From the IMG/VR virus record IMGVR_UViG_3300021961_011210, positions 1 through 64,000 of that record: a DNA stretch of 64,000 nucleotides; one strand, 5' to 3'. Below, in pieces: positions 30,445 to 38,258 of the stretch (its first letter is position 1; each line of letters starts with the position of its first letter). The notes under the pieces were generated by a model. That model saw nothing but the letters and a program-made list of their open reading frames with translations, was not told the origin of the DNA and did no database searches. Origin of the DNA: a virus. The position numbers were made by a program, and so were the translations under genes.

Positions 30445-32202
30445 TTGACAAAAGAACAAGTATTACTCGAATATGCTAAGTGCTTAAAGAATACACCTTA
30501 CGCGCTTAAAACTTATTTGCAAACATACGATAATACACAGTCAAGATATGTCCCTTTGGAATTATTTCCAGATCAGGTTCACCTGATTGAGGACTATGAT
30601 ACTTTTGAGGAAAATATCGCACTGAAGTACAGACAAGCAGGAGTGTCTACAGTTACTTCAGCATGGGCATCGAAAAGATTGGTTTTTGCAAAAAAAACTA
30701 AACCTGAAAAAATTCTGATTATCGCCAACAAGCAAGACACTGCAATTGAAATGGCAAATAAAATTCGTTCGTTTGTGGAGCAGTGGCCTTCATGGGTTGG
30801 GGTTGGTTTTTCTAATGAAAAAAATGCTCAAAAACATTTTAAATTAAGTAATGGTTGTGAAGTTAAAGCGGTTGCAACATCCAAAGACGCTTTGCGTGGG
30901 TATACTCCCACGATATTGATATTTGACGAAGCCGCATACATTGATGCTGATGAAGATTTCTGGTCGGCATGTATGGCTTCCCTTTCTACGGGTGGTAAAG
31001 TAATTGTAATTAGCACCCCTAACGGATTCGATCCAATATATTATGGAATCTACGAACAAGCACTCAGAGGTATGAATGATTTCAAGATTACCGAAATGTT
31101 TTGGTATAGGGACCCGAGGTATTCCAAAGATTTGAAATTGTTAAAAGTGAAAGATATTGTCCATTACATGTTAAACAGAGAGGATTACAAGGATGATGAA
31201 ATAACTTTGGATTATAGTGATGTATCACCAAGAGAAAGAAATTTTGAAGAAATTAAAACAAAATTTAATGATGGTTATAAACCATACTCATCTTGGTTTG
31301 AATCTATGGCAAAAAAACTCAAGTTTGACAGAAGGAAAATCGCACAGGAATTAGAATGTAATTTTTTAGGTTCGGGTGATAGTGTTATACCTTCTGACAC
31401 AATAGAAAGAATCAAAGAAAATTATATTACCAATCCTGAACATAAATTCATGGGAGGAGCTTTATGGCAGTGGAAAGAACCTGTAATGGGACATAAATAC
31501 ATTATGGGTATTGACGTATCTCGTGGTGATTCCGAAGATTTCACAACTTTTAGTATCATCGATTTTGATGAAAGAGAGCAGGTATTGGAATACTTAGGCA
31601 AAATTCCACCTGACGTTGCGGCTGAAGTTGCAATCAAATGGGCGGTTATGTATAACGCATTTGTGGTTATTGATATCACTGGGGGCATGGGTGTATCAAC
31701 TTCAAGGAAAATGCAGGAACTTGGGTACAAAAATCTATATGTTGATGGGGTTAATTTTGCTGACAAATGGAAATACAATCCAAAGGCGGATGAAAAGATA
31801 CCTGGAATCAATTTTAATAGCAAAAGGGTTCAGATTGTCGCCGCATTCGAAGAGGCTTTGAGACATGGATTTAAAATAAGATCCAGCAGACTTTTGAACG
31901 AATTGAATACTTTTGTTTATGTTAATGGGCGTCCCGATCACCTTAAAGGGCAACATGACGATTTAATTATGGCTTGTGCAATGCCGATATATGTTGGTGA
32001 AACTTCATTTGCCCAACTTGACAAAGTCACTGAGGTTACAAAGGCTATGGTTGAAAGTTGGACTGTAAATTCTATACCCAATAACCATGTTACTGACTTC
32101 GATCCGAATGTTCCTGTATTCCCAAATGAGAGACTGAGTCAATTCAACACTAACCCTACAAGAGAAGAGTATTTGAAGTATTCTTGGTTATTTGGCAAAT
32201 AA
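30445..32202 (+). CDS. terL: Terminase large subunit (gp17-like)
   Basis: 585 aa from a TTG start, the only usable start in frame after an upstream stop. ATPase motifs: a Walker A-like YRQAGVST (62-69), Walker B ILIFDEA (157-163) and the coupling motif STPNG (190-194). The RNase H-like nuclease domain has acidic residues in MGIDVSRGDS (about 355), VVIDITGG (about 408) and HDDL (about 502). The Walker A Lys of the GK[ST] form is replaced (GVST), as in other terminases with an upstream Arg. It pumps DNA into the prohead with the portal and cuts concatemers. Confidence 0.93.
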   Translation: MTKEQVLLEYAKCLKNTPYALKTYLQTYDNTQSRYVPLELFPDQVHLIEDYDTFEENIALKYRQAGVSTVTSAWASKRLVFAKKTKPEKILIIANKQDTAIEMANKIRSFVEQWPSWVGVGFSNEKNAQKHFKLSNGCEVKAVATSKDALRGYTPTILIFDEAAYIDADEDFWSACMASLSTGGKVIVISTPNGFDPIYYGIYEQALRGMNDFKITEMFWYRDPRYSKDLKLLKVKDIVHYMLNREDYKDDEITLDYSDVSPRERNFEEIKTKFNDGYKPYSSWFESMAKKLKFDRRKIAQELECNFLGSGDSVIPSDTIERIKENYITNPEHKFMGGALWQWKEPVMGHKYIMGIDVSRGDSEDFTTFSIIDFDEREQVLEYLGKIPPDVAAEVAIKWAVMYNAFVVIDITGGMGVSTSRKMQELGYKNLYVDGVNFADKWKYNPKADEKIPGINFNSKRVQIVAAFEEALRHGFKIRSSRLLNELNTFVYVNGRPDHLKGQHDDLIMACAMPIYVGETSFAQLDKVTEVTKAMVESWTVNSIPNNHVTDFDPNVPVFPNERLSQFNTNPTREEYLKYSWLFGK

Positions 32203-32229
32203 ACTTTAGTTTAATTATCTAAAGATTAC

Positions 32230-32236
32230 TATTTAT
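32230..32236 (+). promoter_or_regulatory. Late promoter motif TATTTAT
   Basis: Exact 7-mer 14 nt before the portal ATG. Confidence 0.55.
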
Positions 32237-32250
32237 TATAAAATTCGTAC

Positions 32251-34098
32251 ATGGCAGATAATTTGACAGTTTGGCAAAGATTAAGTAAGGTTTTCGGTCC
32301 TGATTCTACACTGGATCAGCAGAGTCCTGTTTATCAATTTGATAAAAAGGAACTGTTGAGAACAACTTCCAAACAAGAGTACGAGAAAGAAAAACTTGAA
32401 GCACAGCAAACATTATATCTTGGACAACAATGGGCAAAGGTTGAAAGTAATCTCTACACCCAGTCTGTGTATTACGAACCAACAAGACTTTCGGCGTTCT
32501 ACGACTATGAGAGTATGGAATACACACCCGAGATATCCGCCGCTTTAGACATCTATGCAGAAGAATCTACAACCACAAATGAAAACGGTTTCATGTTGCA
32601 GATTTATTCTGAGTCTAAAAGAATCAAGTCAGTACTAGCCGATTTGTTCAACAATAAGTTGGATGTAAATACCAACCTACCAATGTGGACAAGAAATACT
32701 TGTAAATACGGTGACAATTTTGTTTATCTGAAATTAGATCCTGAAAAGGGAGTTGTAGGTTGTCAACAACTACCAAACATTGAGTTGGAAAGAATTGAAA
32801 GGGGTATGAAGTATAAACCTTTAGATCAGAACAAACAAGGTGAGAGTAGAGGTTTAAAATTTACATGGAAAAACAAAGATTTGGAATTCAACACTTGGGA
32901 AATTGCACACTTCCGTCTTTTGGGTGATGATAGAAAATTACCCTACGGTACGTCAATGTTGGAAAAGGCTAGAAGAATTTGGAAACAACTTCTTCTTTCT
33001 GAAGATGCAATGATGATATATCGTGTATCACGAGCGCCCGAAAGAAGAGTATTCAAAGTATTTGTTGGAAATATGGATGATAAAGATGTTGAACCATATG
33101 TACAACGTGTTGCTAATAAATTCAAAAGGGATACAGTGGTGGACAACAAAACGGGTAATGTTGATTTGAGATATAATCAAATGGCTGTCGATCAAGATTA
33201 CTTCATTCCTGTAAGAGATCCGAATGCACCTAACCCTATTGATACACTACCAGGTGCTACAAACCTTTCAGAAATTGCTGACATTGAATATATCCAAAAG
33301 AAATTACTTACAGCGTTAAGAGTACCAAAAGCTTTCTTAGGATTTGAAGAGGCGGTGGGTGATGGTAAAAACTTAGCTCTACAAGATATACGATTCGCAA
33401 GAACTATCAATAAGATTCAAAAATCGATGATTCAAGAATTGAATAAGATTGCAATCATCCACCTTTATGTTTTGGGTTTTGAAGATGAATTGGCTAACTT
33501 TACCTTATCATTGACAAACCCATCTACACAAGCAGATTTACTGAAGGTAGAAAATTGGCAACAAAAAATTCAACTGTATAAAGATGCTGTTGCTGATCCA
33601 GGAAATGGTATACAACCCGTTTCATCATCTTGGGCTAAAAAACATATTTTAGGGTTTTCGGATGAAGAAATTAAATTAGACATCCAACAACAACGAATCG
33701 AAAAAGCAGTTGCATCTGAACTGGAAAAAACACCTGAAGTTATTATACACACAGGATTGTTCGATAACATCGATAAATTATATGGTAAGAAACCTGGAGA
33801 AGAGGCACCTGAAGGTGGTGGGGAAGATGAGGGTGGAATCGGAGATTTAGGTGCAGATTTGGGTGGTGATTTAGGAGCCGAATTAGGTGGTGCCGGAATT
33901 ACTGACACCGGAGGTGCTGAAACTGAAACACCTGAAACCCCTGTTGGTGAAACAGTCCCCGAGTCTAAAGAAAAGGATTTGAATTTAATTTTGGAAACAA
34001 ACGATTTTTTACAAGAAGATTTAGAGATTGATTTGTCCAAGGCAAAAACTCCCTTGAGTGAGATTTCAAAAAAACTTGGTGAGTTATTAAATGAATGA
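32251..34098 (+). CDS. Portal protein (gp20-like)
   Basis: 615 aa, slightly longer than T4 gp20 (524 aa). T4-like portal features: YDYESMEYTPEISAALDIYA near residue 90, a clip/stem region with LPYGTSMLEKARRIWKQLLL and the YRVSRAPERRVFKVFVGN stretch, followed by ALRVPKAFLGFEEAVG. The C-terminus carries a Gly/Glu-rich low-complexity extension (about 520-570) not found in T4. It forms the dodecameric DNA entry channel at one capsid vertex and binds TerL. It has its own late promoter. Confidence 0.92.
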   Translation: MADNLTVWQRLSKVFGPDSTLDQQSPVYQFDKKELLRTTSKQEYEKEKLEAQQTLYLGQQWAKVESNLYTQSVYYEPTRLSAFYDYESMEYTPEISAALDIYAEESTTTNENGFMLQIYSESKRIKSVLADLFNNKLDVNTNLPMWTRNTCKYGDNFVYLKLDPEKGVVGCQQLPNIELERIERGMKYKPLDQNKQGESRGLKFTWKNKDLEFNTWEIAHFRLLGDDRKLPYGTSMLEKARRIWKQLLLSEDAMMIYRVSRAPERRVFKVFVGNMDDKDVEPYVQRVANKFKRDTVVDNKTGNVDLRYNQMAVDQDYFIPVRDPNAPNPIDTLPGATNLSEIADIEYIQKKLLTALRVPKAFLGFEEAVGDGKNLALQDIRFARTINKIQKSMIQELNKIAIIHLYVLGFEDELANFTLSLTNPSTQADLLKVENWQQKIQLYKDAVADPGNGIQPVSSSWAKKHILGFSDEEIKLDIQQQRIEKAVASELEKTPEVIIHTGLFDNIDKLYGKKPGEEAPEGGGEDEGGIGDLGADLGGDLGAELGGAGITDTGGAETETPETPVGETVPESKEKDLNLILETNDFLQEDLEIDLSKAKTPLSEISKKLGELLNE

Positions 34099-34105
34099 TA
34101 TTTAT
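34099..34105 (+). promoter_or_regulatory. Late promoter motif TATTTAT
   Basis: Exact 7-mer directly after the portal stop and 14 nt before the next ATG. Confidence 0.55.
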
Positions 34106-34119
34106 AAAATAAAATATCT

Positions 34120-34851
34120 ATGAAATCGTTCGGACAAATTAAAAGTAATTTTGAAACTGCTTTAGTTAAAAACTATGGTAAAGACTCTTTCAAGTCTATA
34201 ATCAAAAACTTTAAAACCGTTGTTTTGGAGAGTAAAAGTCTTTCTAAGATTTTTTATCTTTATGATGACTTATTGACAAAAAAGTCTTTGTCCGAAGAAG
34301 TTGCTGTTGAATATCTGAATGAAAGTTTATCAACCTTAAAAGATTTAATAGAGAAATCCAAAGGTGAAATAGAATCTCTCCAAATGTGGGTTGATACTTT
34401 GGTTGAAAGCGATTGTGAGAATCAATACATCAATATTGATACGGTATTATACTCAAATTCAGTAACAAAATTACAACAAGTTGCAGAGGCTAAACTTTCA
34501 ATAAAAAAGTTAATCACTTCCAAAGATACAACAAAACTAAACGAGTCACTCAATTTACCATTATCTTCAATGTTGAGAATAGCGACAAACACATTCAACA
34601 ATGAGTATTCACATTTAAACGAACAAGACAAAACTACACTCAAACATTTGTTGTCTTTAAATAAAACTGAGTTAGTTGAAGAATACAACAAAACCAAGGA
34701 AGAGGTAATGTCGAAGTTAAGTGAATCGTTGAGCTCAAGTGAAGATTCGGATTTGAAGGAAACAATTCAGCAGACAATTAACAAAATTAATGAGTCAGAA
34801 ATCGAGCTTGTTTCTTTGTACAAACTAACGCAACTGAAGGAAAATCTTTAA
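34120..34851 (+). CDS. Unknown 243-aa helical head-module protein
   Basis: Almost entirely helical, Lys/Ser/Glu-rich with coiled-coil patterns (LNESLSTLKDLIEKSKGEIE). In T4 the small core proteins gp67 and gp68 lie between portal and protease, so a prohead core protein is possible, but no similarity is visible. It ends by overlapping the convergent bS21 gene by 4 nt. Confidence 0.6.
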   Translation: MKSFGQIKSNFETALVKNYGKDSFKSIIKNFKTVVLESKSLSKIFYLYDDLLTKKSLSEEVAVEYLNESLSTLKDLIEKSKGEIESLQMWVDTLVESDCENQYINIDTVLYSNSVTKLQQVAEAKLSIKKLITSKDTTKLNESLNLPLSSMLRIATNTFNNEYSHLNEQDKTTLKHLLSLNKTELVEEYNKTKEEVMSKLSESLSSSEDSDLKETIQQTINKINESEIELVSLYKLTQLKENL

Positions 34852-35042
34852 TCCTGTTCTTTTGATTTTACGGAATTAGTATAGACTGCTTTAAGTTTAT
34901 CTTTTCGTCTTTGTACTGATTTTTTTACAAATTCCTGTTTTTTTCTAAGATACTCTAATTGTTTAGTTTTTATAACTTTATACTTGTATTTTTTGAGTGC
35001 CTTATCAATGTTTTCACCTTTTTTTATTTCGATGTGAATCAT
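34848..35042 (-). CDS. rpsU: Ribosomal protein bS21
   Basis: 64 aa, the full length of Bacteroidota bS21. The pattern EIKKGENIDKALKKYKYKV followed by LEYLRKKQEFVKKSVQRR is characteristic: a short beta start and two basic helices that bind the 30S platform near the anti-Shine-Dalgarno end of 16S rRNA. It is the only - strand gene inside the + strand head module and has its own TATTTAT element. It would replace or compete with host bS21 and bias initiation towards phage mRNAs; this role is inference, though phage-borne bS21 is known from other phages. Confidence 0.88.
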   Translation of the reverse strand: MIHIEIKKGENIDKALKKYKYKVIKTKQLEYLRKKQEFVKKSVQRRKDKLKAVYTNSVKSKEQD

Positions 35043-35054
35043 AATTTTTTTTTA

Positions 35055-35061
35055 ATAAATA
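35055..35061 (-). promoter_or_regulatory. Late promoter motif TATTTAT before bS21
   Basis: Exact 7-mer on the - strand 12 nt before the ATG at 35042. Confidence 0.5.
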
Positions 35062-35130
35062 TGAATGTTTTGACAGTTTTTGACAATTGTTAATTTAATT
35101 TTTATTATTGTACATATAATAAACATTTTA

Positions 35131-35137
35131 CATTTAT
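35131..35137 (+). promoter_or_regulatory. Variant late motif CATTTAT
   Basis: One mismatch to TATTTAT, 7 nt before the ATG at 35145, the usual position. Confidence 0.35.
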
Positions 35138-35144
35138 ATGATTA

Positions 35145-35600
35145 ATGAAAAAAGGAAAAACTTCCAAGATAAACTTGTTCGAAAAGGCAAAATGTCATTA
35201 CGGAACAGTAGATTCTAAAAATTTTAAGTCCGTCTATATCGTTTTACAAAGTTGGGTTTGTCCAAAAAAAGAACTAGAACAATGGGAAAGAACAACTTCT
35301 AATTTACACAGAAAAATAAAACATACGGTATGTGAGGTATTGGACTCACTTTATTTCGATAAAAATTTTATTGTTGATTTGGATTTGAGAAGTAGTGGAA
35401 TTCAAATGGAAAAACGAAGTTTTATGAATTTGGAAATTACTTTGTTTTTAAAAAATGAAGTTGATTTCAAAAGTCCAATTTTGAAAGACAAACTAAAAAC
35501 TATCATTAGTAGTGTTTATAAGTTTGACTTATTAGACTCTGAACATTTCTCACTTCATAAAACAAAAACAGAAAAAGCAATAGATATTCAAGATTTATGA
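35145..35600 (+). CDS. Unknown 151-aa protein
   Basis: A soluble, basic protein (SKINLFEKAKCHYGT ... SVYIVLQSWVCPKKELEQWE). No family recognised. The gene is between bS21 and the prohead protease with its own weak promoter motif. The alternating beta/alpha pattern might indicate a small RNA- or protein-binding fold. Confidence 0.6.
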   Translation: MKKGKTSKINLFEKAKCHYGTVDSKNFKSVYIVLQSWVCPKKELEQWERTTSNLHRKIKHTVCEVLDSLYFDKNFIVDLDLRSSGIQMEKRSFMNLEITLFLKNEVDFKSPILKDKLKTIISSVYKFDLLDSEHFSLHKTKTEKAIDIQDL

Positions 35601-35601
35601 G

Positions 35602-35608
35602 TATTTAT
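35602..35608 (+). promoter_or_regulatory. Late promoter motif TATTTAT
   Basis: Exact 7-mer 14 nt before the prohead protease ATG. Confidence 0.55.
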
Positions 35609-35622
35609 ATAAAAAAAATTCT

Positions 35623-36348
35623 ATGAAAGTTTTAAGTCCGAATGAGATTGGTAAAGGAATTCTTATTGAATACGATGCGGGGCACGTATCACCCTACGAT
35701 ACGAGAAATCTCGAAGTTTTAAGAGAACAAAAAACCCAACTCGATTATTCAAAACCTTTTGAATTCTATGCGGTTTTGCAAAAGTTTAACACCCCTAATC
35801 GTAACGGAAGAATTTATCCCGAAAAAGTACTTAGAAGAGAAGCCGAAAATTACAAAAAAGCTATTGAAAAAGGGACTGCACTTTCTGAATTAAACCATCC
35901 TGAATCTTCATTGATTGACTTAGATAGGGTATCACATATCATCACAGATATTTGGTGGGAAGGAAATGTTTTGATGGGTAAGTTAAAATTATTGACATCT
36001 CCTGGTTTTCATGAAAGAGGTGTGATTTCTTGTAAAGGTGATATGGCGGCGAACTATCTAAGACAAGGTGTTACCATGGGCGTCTCATCTAGAGGAGTCG
36101 GTTCACTTGTAAAAAAGGGAGAACAAAATGAAGTTCAAGACGATTTCGAATTAATTTGTTTTGACTTAGTGTCTTCCCCGTCAACTCCAGGTGCATATCT
36201 ATTTTCCAACAAGGAAGACAGATACAAATATGACGAGAACTTAGAAGAAGAAAAAAAATTAAAAGATGAAAGAGTTATATCATCAACATCTAAAATGGAT
36301 AAGTCACTTGACTTAATGAAAAAATTATCAGATTATTTGGGAAATTAA
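35623..36348 (+). CDS. Prohead maturation protease (gp21-like)
   Basis: 241 aa, similar to T4 gp21 (212 aa). The serine-protease motifs of the family are present: RNGRIYPEKVL (about 60-70), the catalytic His92 in ELNHPE, and the catalytic Ser in GVSSRGVGS (Ser155/156). It assembles inside the prohead core and cuts scaffold, capsid protein and packaged proteins after [LI]-x-E. The capsid protein here has such a site (LINE before Ala), and many other proteins in the window carry similar sites near the N-terminus. Confidence 0.93.
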   Translation: MKVLSPNEIGKGILIEYDAGHVSPYDTRNLEVLREQKTQLDYSKPFEFYAVLQKFNTPNRNGRIYPEKVLRREAENYKKAIEKGTALSELNHPESSLIDLDRVSHIITDIWWEGNVLMGKLKLLTSPGFHERGVISCKGDMAANYLRQGVTMGVSSRGVGSLVKKGEQNEVQDDFELICFDLVSSPSTPGAYLFSNKEDRYKYDENLEEEKKLKDERVISSTSKMDKSLDLMKKLSDYLGN

Positions 36349-36354
36349 TTAACA

Positions 36355-36561
36355 ATGGACGAAAAATATTTTATAGCAAAAGTACAATACGATTTGCCTG
36401 ATGAAAACTCAGGACGTATTAAAAAAATCCGCGAAGAGAAATTAGTTCAAGGATACAACGTTACGGAAGTAGAGGCGAAAGTAACAAAAAAATTTGAAGG
36501 GTTTCCACATGATTGGAGAATCACTTCAGTAGCTGAAAGTAAAATTGATGAAGTTTTTTAA
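36355..36561 (+). CDS. Unknown 68-aa protein (possibly DUF4494-like)
   Basis: Pattern YFIAKVQYDLPDENSGR, then EEKLVQGYNVTEVEAKVTK: a beta strand pair followed by a helix. It recalls DUF4494-type small proteins of Bacteroidota and their phages, but similarity is limited. It starts 6 nt after the protease gene and ends before a strong terminator. Confidence 0.55.
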   Translation: MDEKYFIAKVQYDLPDENSGRIKKIREEKLVQGYNVTEVEAKVTKKFEGFPHDWRITSVAESKIDEVF

Positions 36562-36589
36562 ATTTTTTATTTAATTTTTTTTGATTAAG

Positions 36590-36616
36590 ATCAGGACTCA
36601 GTCCTGATTTTTTTTT
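36590..36616 (+). terminator. Rho-independent terminator before the scaffold gene
   Basis: Perfect 8-bp stem ATCAGGAC/GTCCTGAT, loop TCA, followed by nine T. Confidence 0.9.
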
Positions 36617-36657
36617 GATCCAAATATTGTAATGTCAAATTTTTTGTAAAATGGATA

Positions 36658-36664
36658 TATTTAT
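36658..36664 (+). promoter_or_regulatory. Late promoter motif TATTTAT
   Basis: Exact 7-mer 40 nt before the scaffold ATG; the long leader is A-rich. Confidence 0.45.
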
Positions 36665-36704
36665 AGAGTAAAATAAACCAAAACGTTTGCAAAAAAAAAT
36701 AAAG

Positions 36705-38237
36705 ATGAGTAATAAAGAAAAATCTTTAGTTGAAGAGGCATTACTACAAATGAAAAATTTGGAAGAAGCCGTTACACAAAACGCAAAAGGAATACTTGCT
36801 TCTACAATGAAGGAAGAAATCAAAGAATTAGTAAAAGAATCTCTTGAAGAAGAGATTGAAGAAGGAATGGAGATGAAAAGTTCAGAAGAAGAAAAAGAGT
36901 CAAATATGGCTGAACAAGCAGAAATGGAACTTGATATCGACGACACAGAAGAGGAATCTGATGAAGTAGAAAATGACGAAGAGGAAATCGAGTTAGATTC
37001 TATGGATATCGATTCTGATGAATCTGACGAGGAAGAATTCGAACTTGGAATTGACGACGAGGAAGTTATGTTACCACTTGATTTGACAGGTGCATCTGAT
37101 GAAGAAATTTTGAAGGTGTTCAAGGCAATGGGTGACGAAGACGGAATCATTGTTAAAAAGGACGGGGAAGAAATCCACTTGAAAGATGAGACTTCTGATG
37201 TTGAATATAAAATTGATCTTGGTGAGTCAGAAGAAGAGGAATCTATCGATGAAATGATGGATGACGATTTTGAAGATTTGGATGAAATCGTTTATGAAAT
37301 CGAACTCGATGAAGAAGAGGACGATGACGATGACGAGGAAGAAATGATGTCAGAAGAAAAAATGACAGTTTCTCCGAAAGGTGAAGGAATGGGTAAACCT
37401 AAATTCAAGTATCCTTCTAAAATGAAGGGTGGTGTTACTGAAACTGAAGACATCGAAGAGATGACTGAAGGTGAAATGTCAGTAAAACCAAAAGGTGAAG
37501 GAATGGGTAAACCTAAATTCAAGTATCCTTCTAAAATGAAGGGTGGTGTTACCGAAACCGAAGATGTCGAAGAAATGGAAGAAGAATGGGGAGGTAAGAA
37601 AGGTGATGACTCTAAGTCTCACAAAGATTACGAAACTACTGAAGAGTGGGGAGGTAAGAAAGGTGACGACTCTAAGTCTCACAAAGATTACGAAACTACT
37701 GAAGAGTGGGGAGGTAAGAAAGGTGACGACTCTAAGTCTCACAAAGATTACGAAACTACTGAAGCTGCACGTACACTCGGAAACGGGAAAAGAAATGCAG
37801 CTAACAGACATTCTTTACCAAAAATGAAAGTAATTCCAAATCAAGCTCTAGCGGAAGAAGTTGAATCATTGAGAGCTAAAAATGACGAATACAGAAAAGC
37901 TCTTAACATATTCAAAGACAAGCTCAACGAAGTTGCAGTATTCAATTCTAATCTCGCATATGCTGTTAGACTATTTACTGAAAACTCCACGACTAAACAA
38001 GAAAAAATAAACATCCTAAGAAGATTCGACAATGTTGAAACTTTAAAGGAATCAAAAGCTCTTTATAAGACAATCAAAGATGAGTTGGTACCACAGTCAG
38101 TTGTTAGTGAGTCTGTTGAAACAAAATTACAACAAACACCAACTGCAGGTTCTTCAACAACTTTGATTGAGAGCAAAACTTATGAAAATCCTCAATTCCA
38201 AAGAATGAAGGATTTGATGGGTAAATTAAATAAATAA
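36705..38237 (+). CDS. Prohead scaffold/core protein (gp22-like) with internal repeats
   Basis: 510 aa from the ATG at 36705. Position between protease and capsid protein is that of T4 gene 22. The N-terminal half is extremely acidic (long Asp/Glu runs), as expected for a scaffold. The middle holds two 38-residue repeats with the core KGEGMGKPKFKYPSKMKGG and three 20-residue repeats EEWGGKKGDDSKSHKDYETT. The C-terminal 150 residues form a coiled coil (LAEEVESLRAKNDEYRKAL). T4 gp22 is only about 270 aa, so the repeat region is an expansion. It should be degraded by the protease during maturation. Confidence 0.82.
   Translation: MSNKEKSLVEEALLQMKNLEEAVTQNAKGILASTMKEEIKELVKESLEEEIEEGMEMKSSEEEKESNMAEQAEMELDIDDTEEESDEVENDEEEIELDSMDIDSDESDEEEFELGIDDEEVMLPLDLTGASDEEILKVFKAMGDEDGIIVKKDGEEIHLKDETSDVEYKIDLGESEEEESIDEMMDDDFEDLDEIVYEIELDEEEDDDDDEEEMMSEEKMTVSPKGEGMGKPKFKYPSKMKGGVTETEDIEEMTEGEMSVKPKGEGMGKPKFKYPSKMKGGVTETEDVEEMEEEWGGKKGDDSKSHKDYETTEEWGGKKGDDSKSHKDYETTEEWGGKKGDDSKSHKDYETTEAARTLGNGKRNAANRHSLPKMKVIPNQALAEEVESLRAKNDEYRKALNIFKDKLNEVAVFNSNLAYAVRLFTENSTTKQEKINILRRFDNVETLKESKALYKTIKDELVPQSVVSESVETKLQQTPTAGSSTTLIESKTYENPQFQRMKDLMGKLNK
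37377..37573 (+). repeat. Two-copy 114-bp repeat inside the scaffold gene
   Basis: The block starting AAAGGTGAAGGAATGGGTAA occurs at 37377 and again at 37491, with about 70-80 nearly identical bases each. It encodes the KGEGMGKPKFKYPSK units. Confidence 0.85.
37581..37760 (+). repeat. Three tandem 60-bp repeats inside the scaffold gene
   Basis: Copies at 37581-37640, 37641-37700 and 37701-37760 start GAAGA[AG]TGGGGAGGTAAG and are almost identical. They encode three 20-residue units and keep the frame. Confidence 0.95.
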
Positions 38238-38258
38238 ACATCCTAAAAAAATATTAAA

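Noticed and set aside
36687-36704. TTG start for the scaffold protein
   Set aside because: It would add six residues before a good ATG at 36705 in an A-rich context.
37581-37760. CRISPR-like array
   Set aside because: The 60-bp units are contiguous, have no spacers and encode in-frame protein repeats.
37292-37811. Long frames opposite the scaffold and other acidic genes
   Set aside because: Ser-rich antisense frames are a by-product of Asp/Glu-rich coding sequence and lack promoters or start signals.
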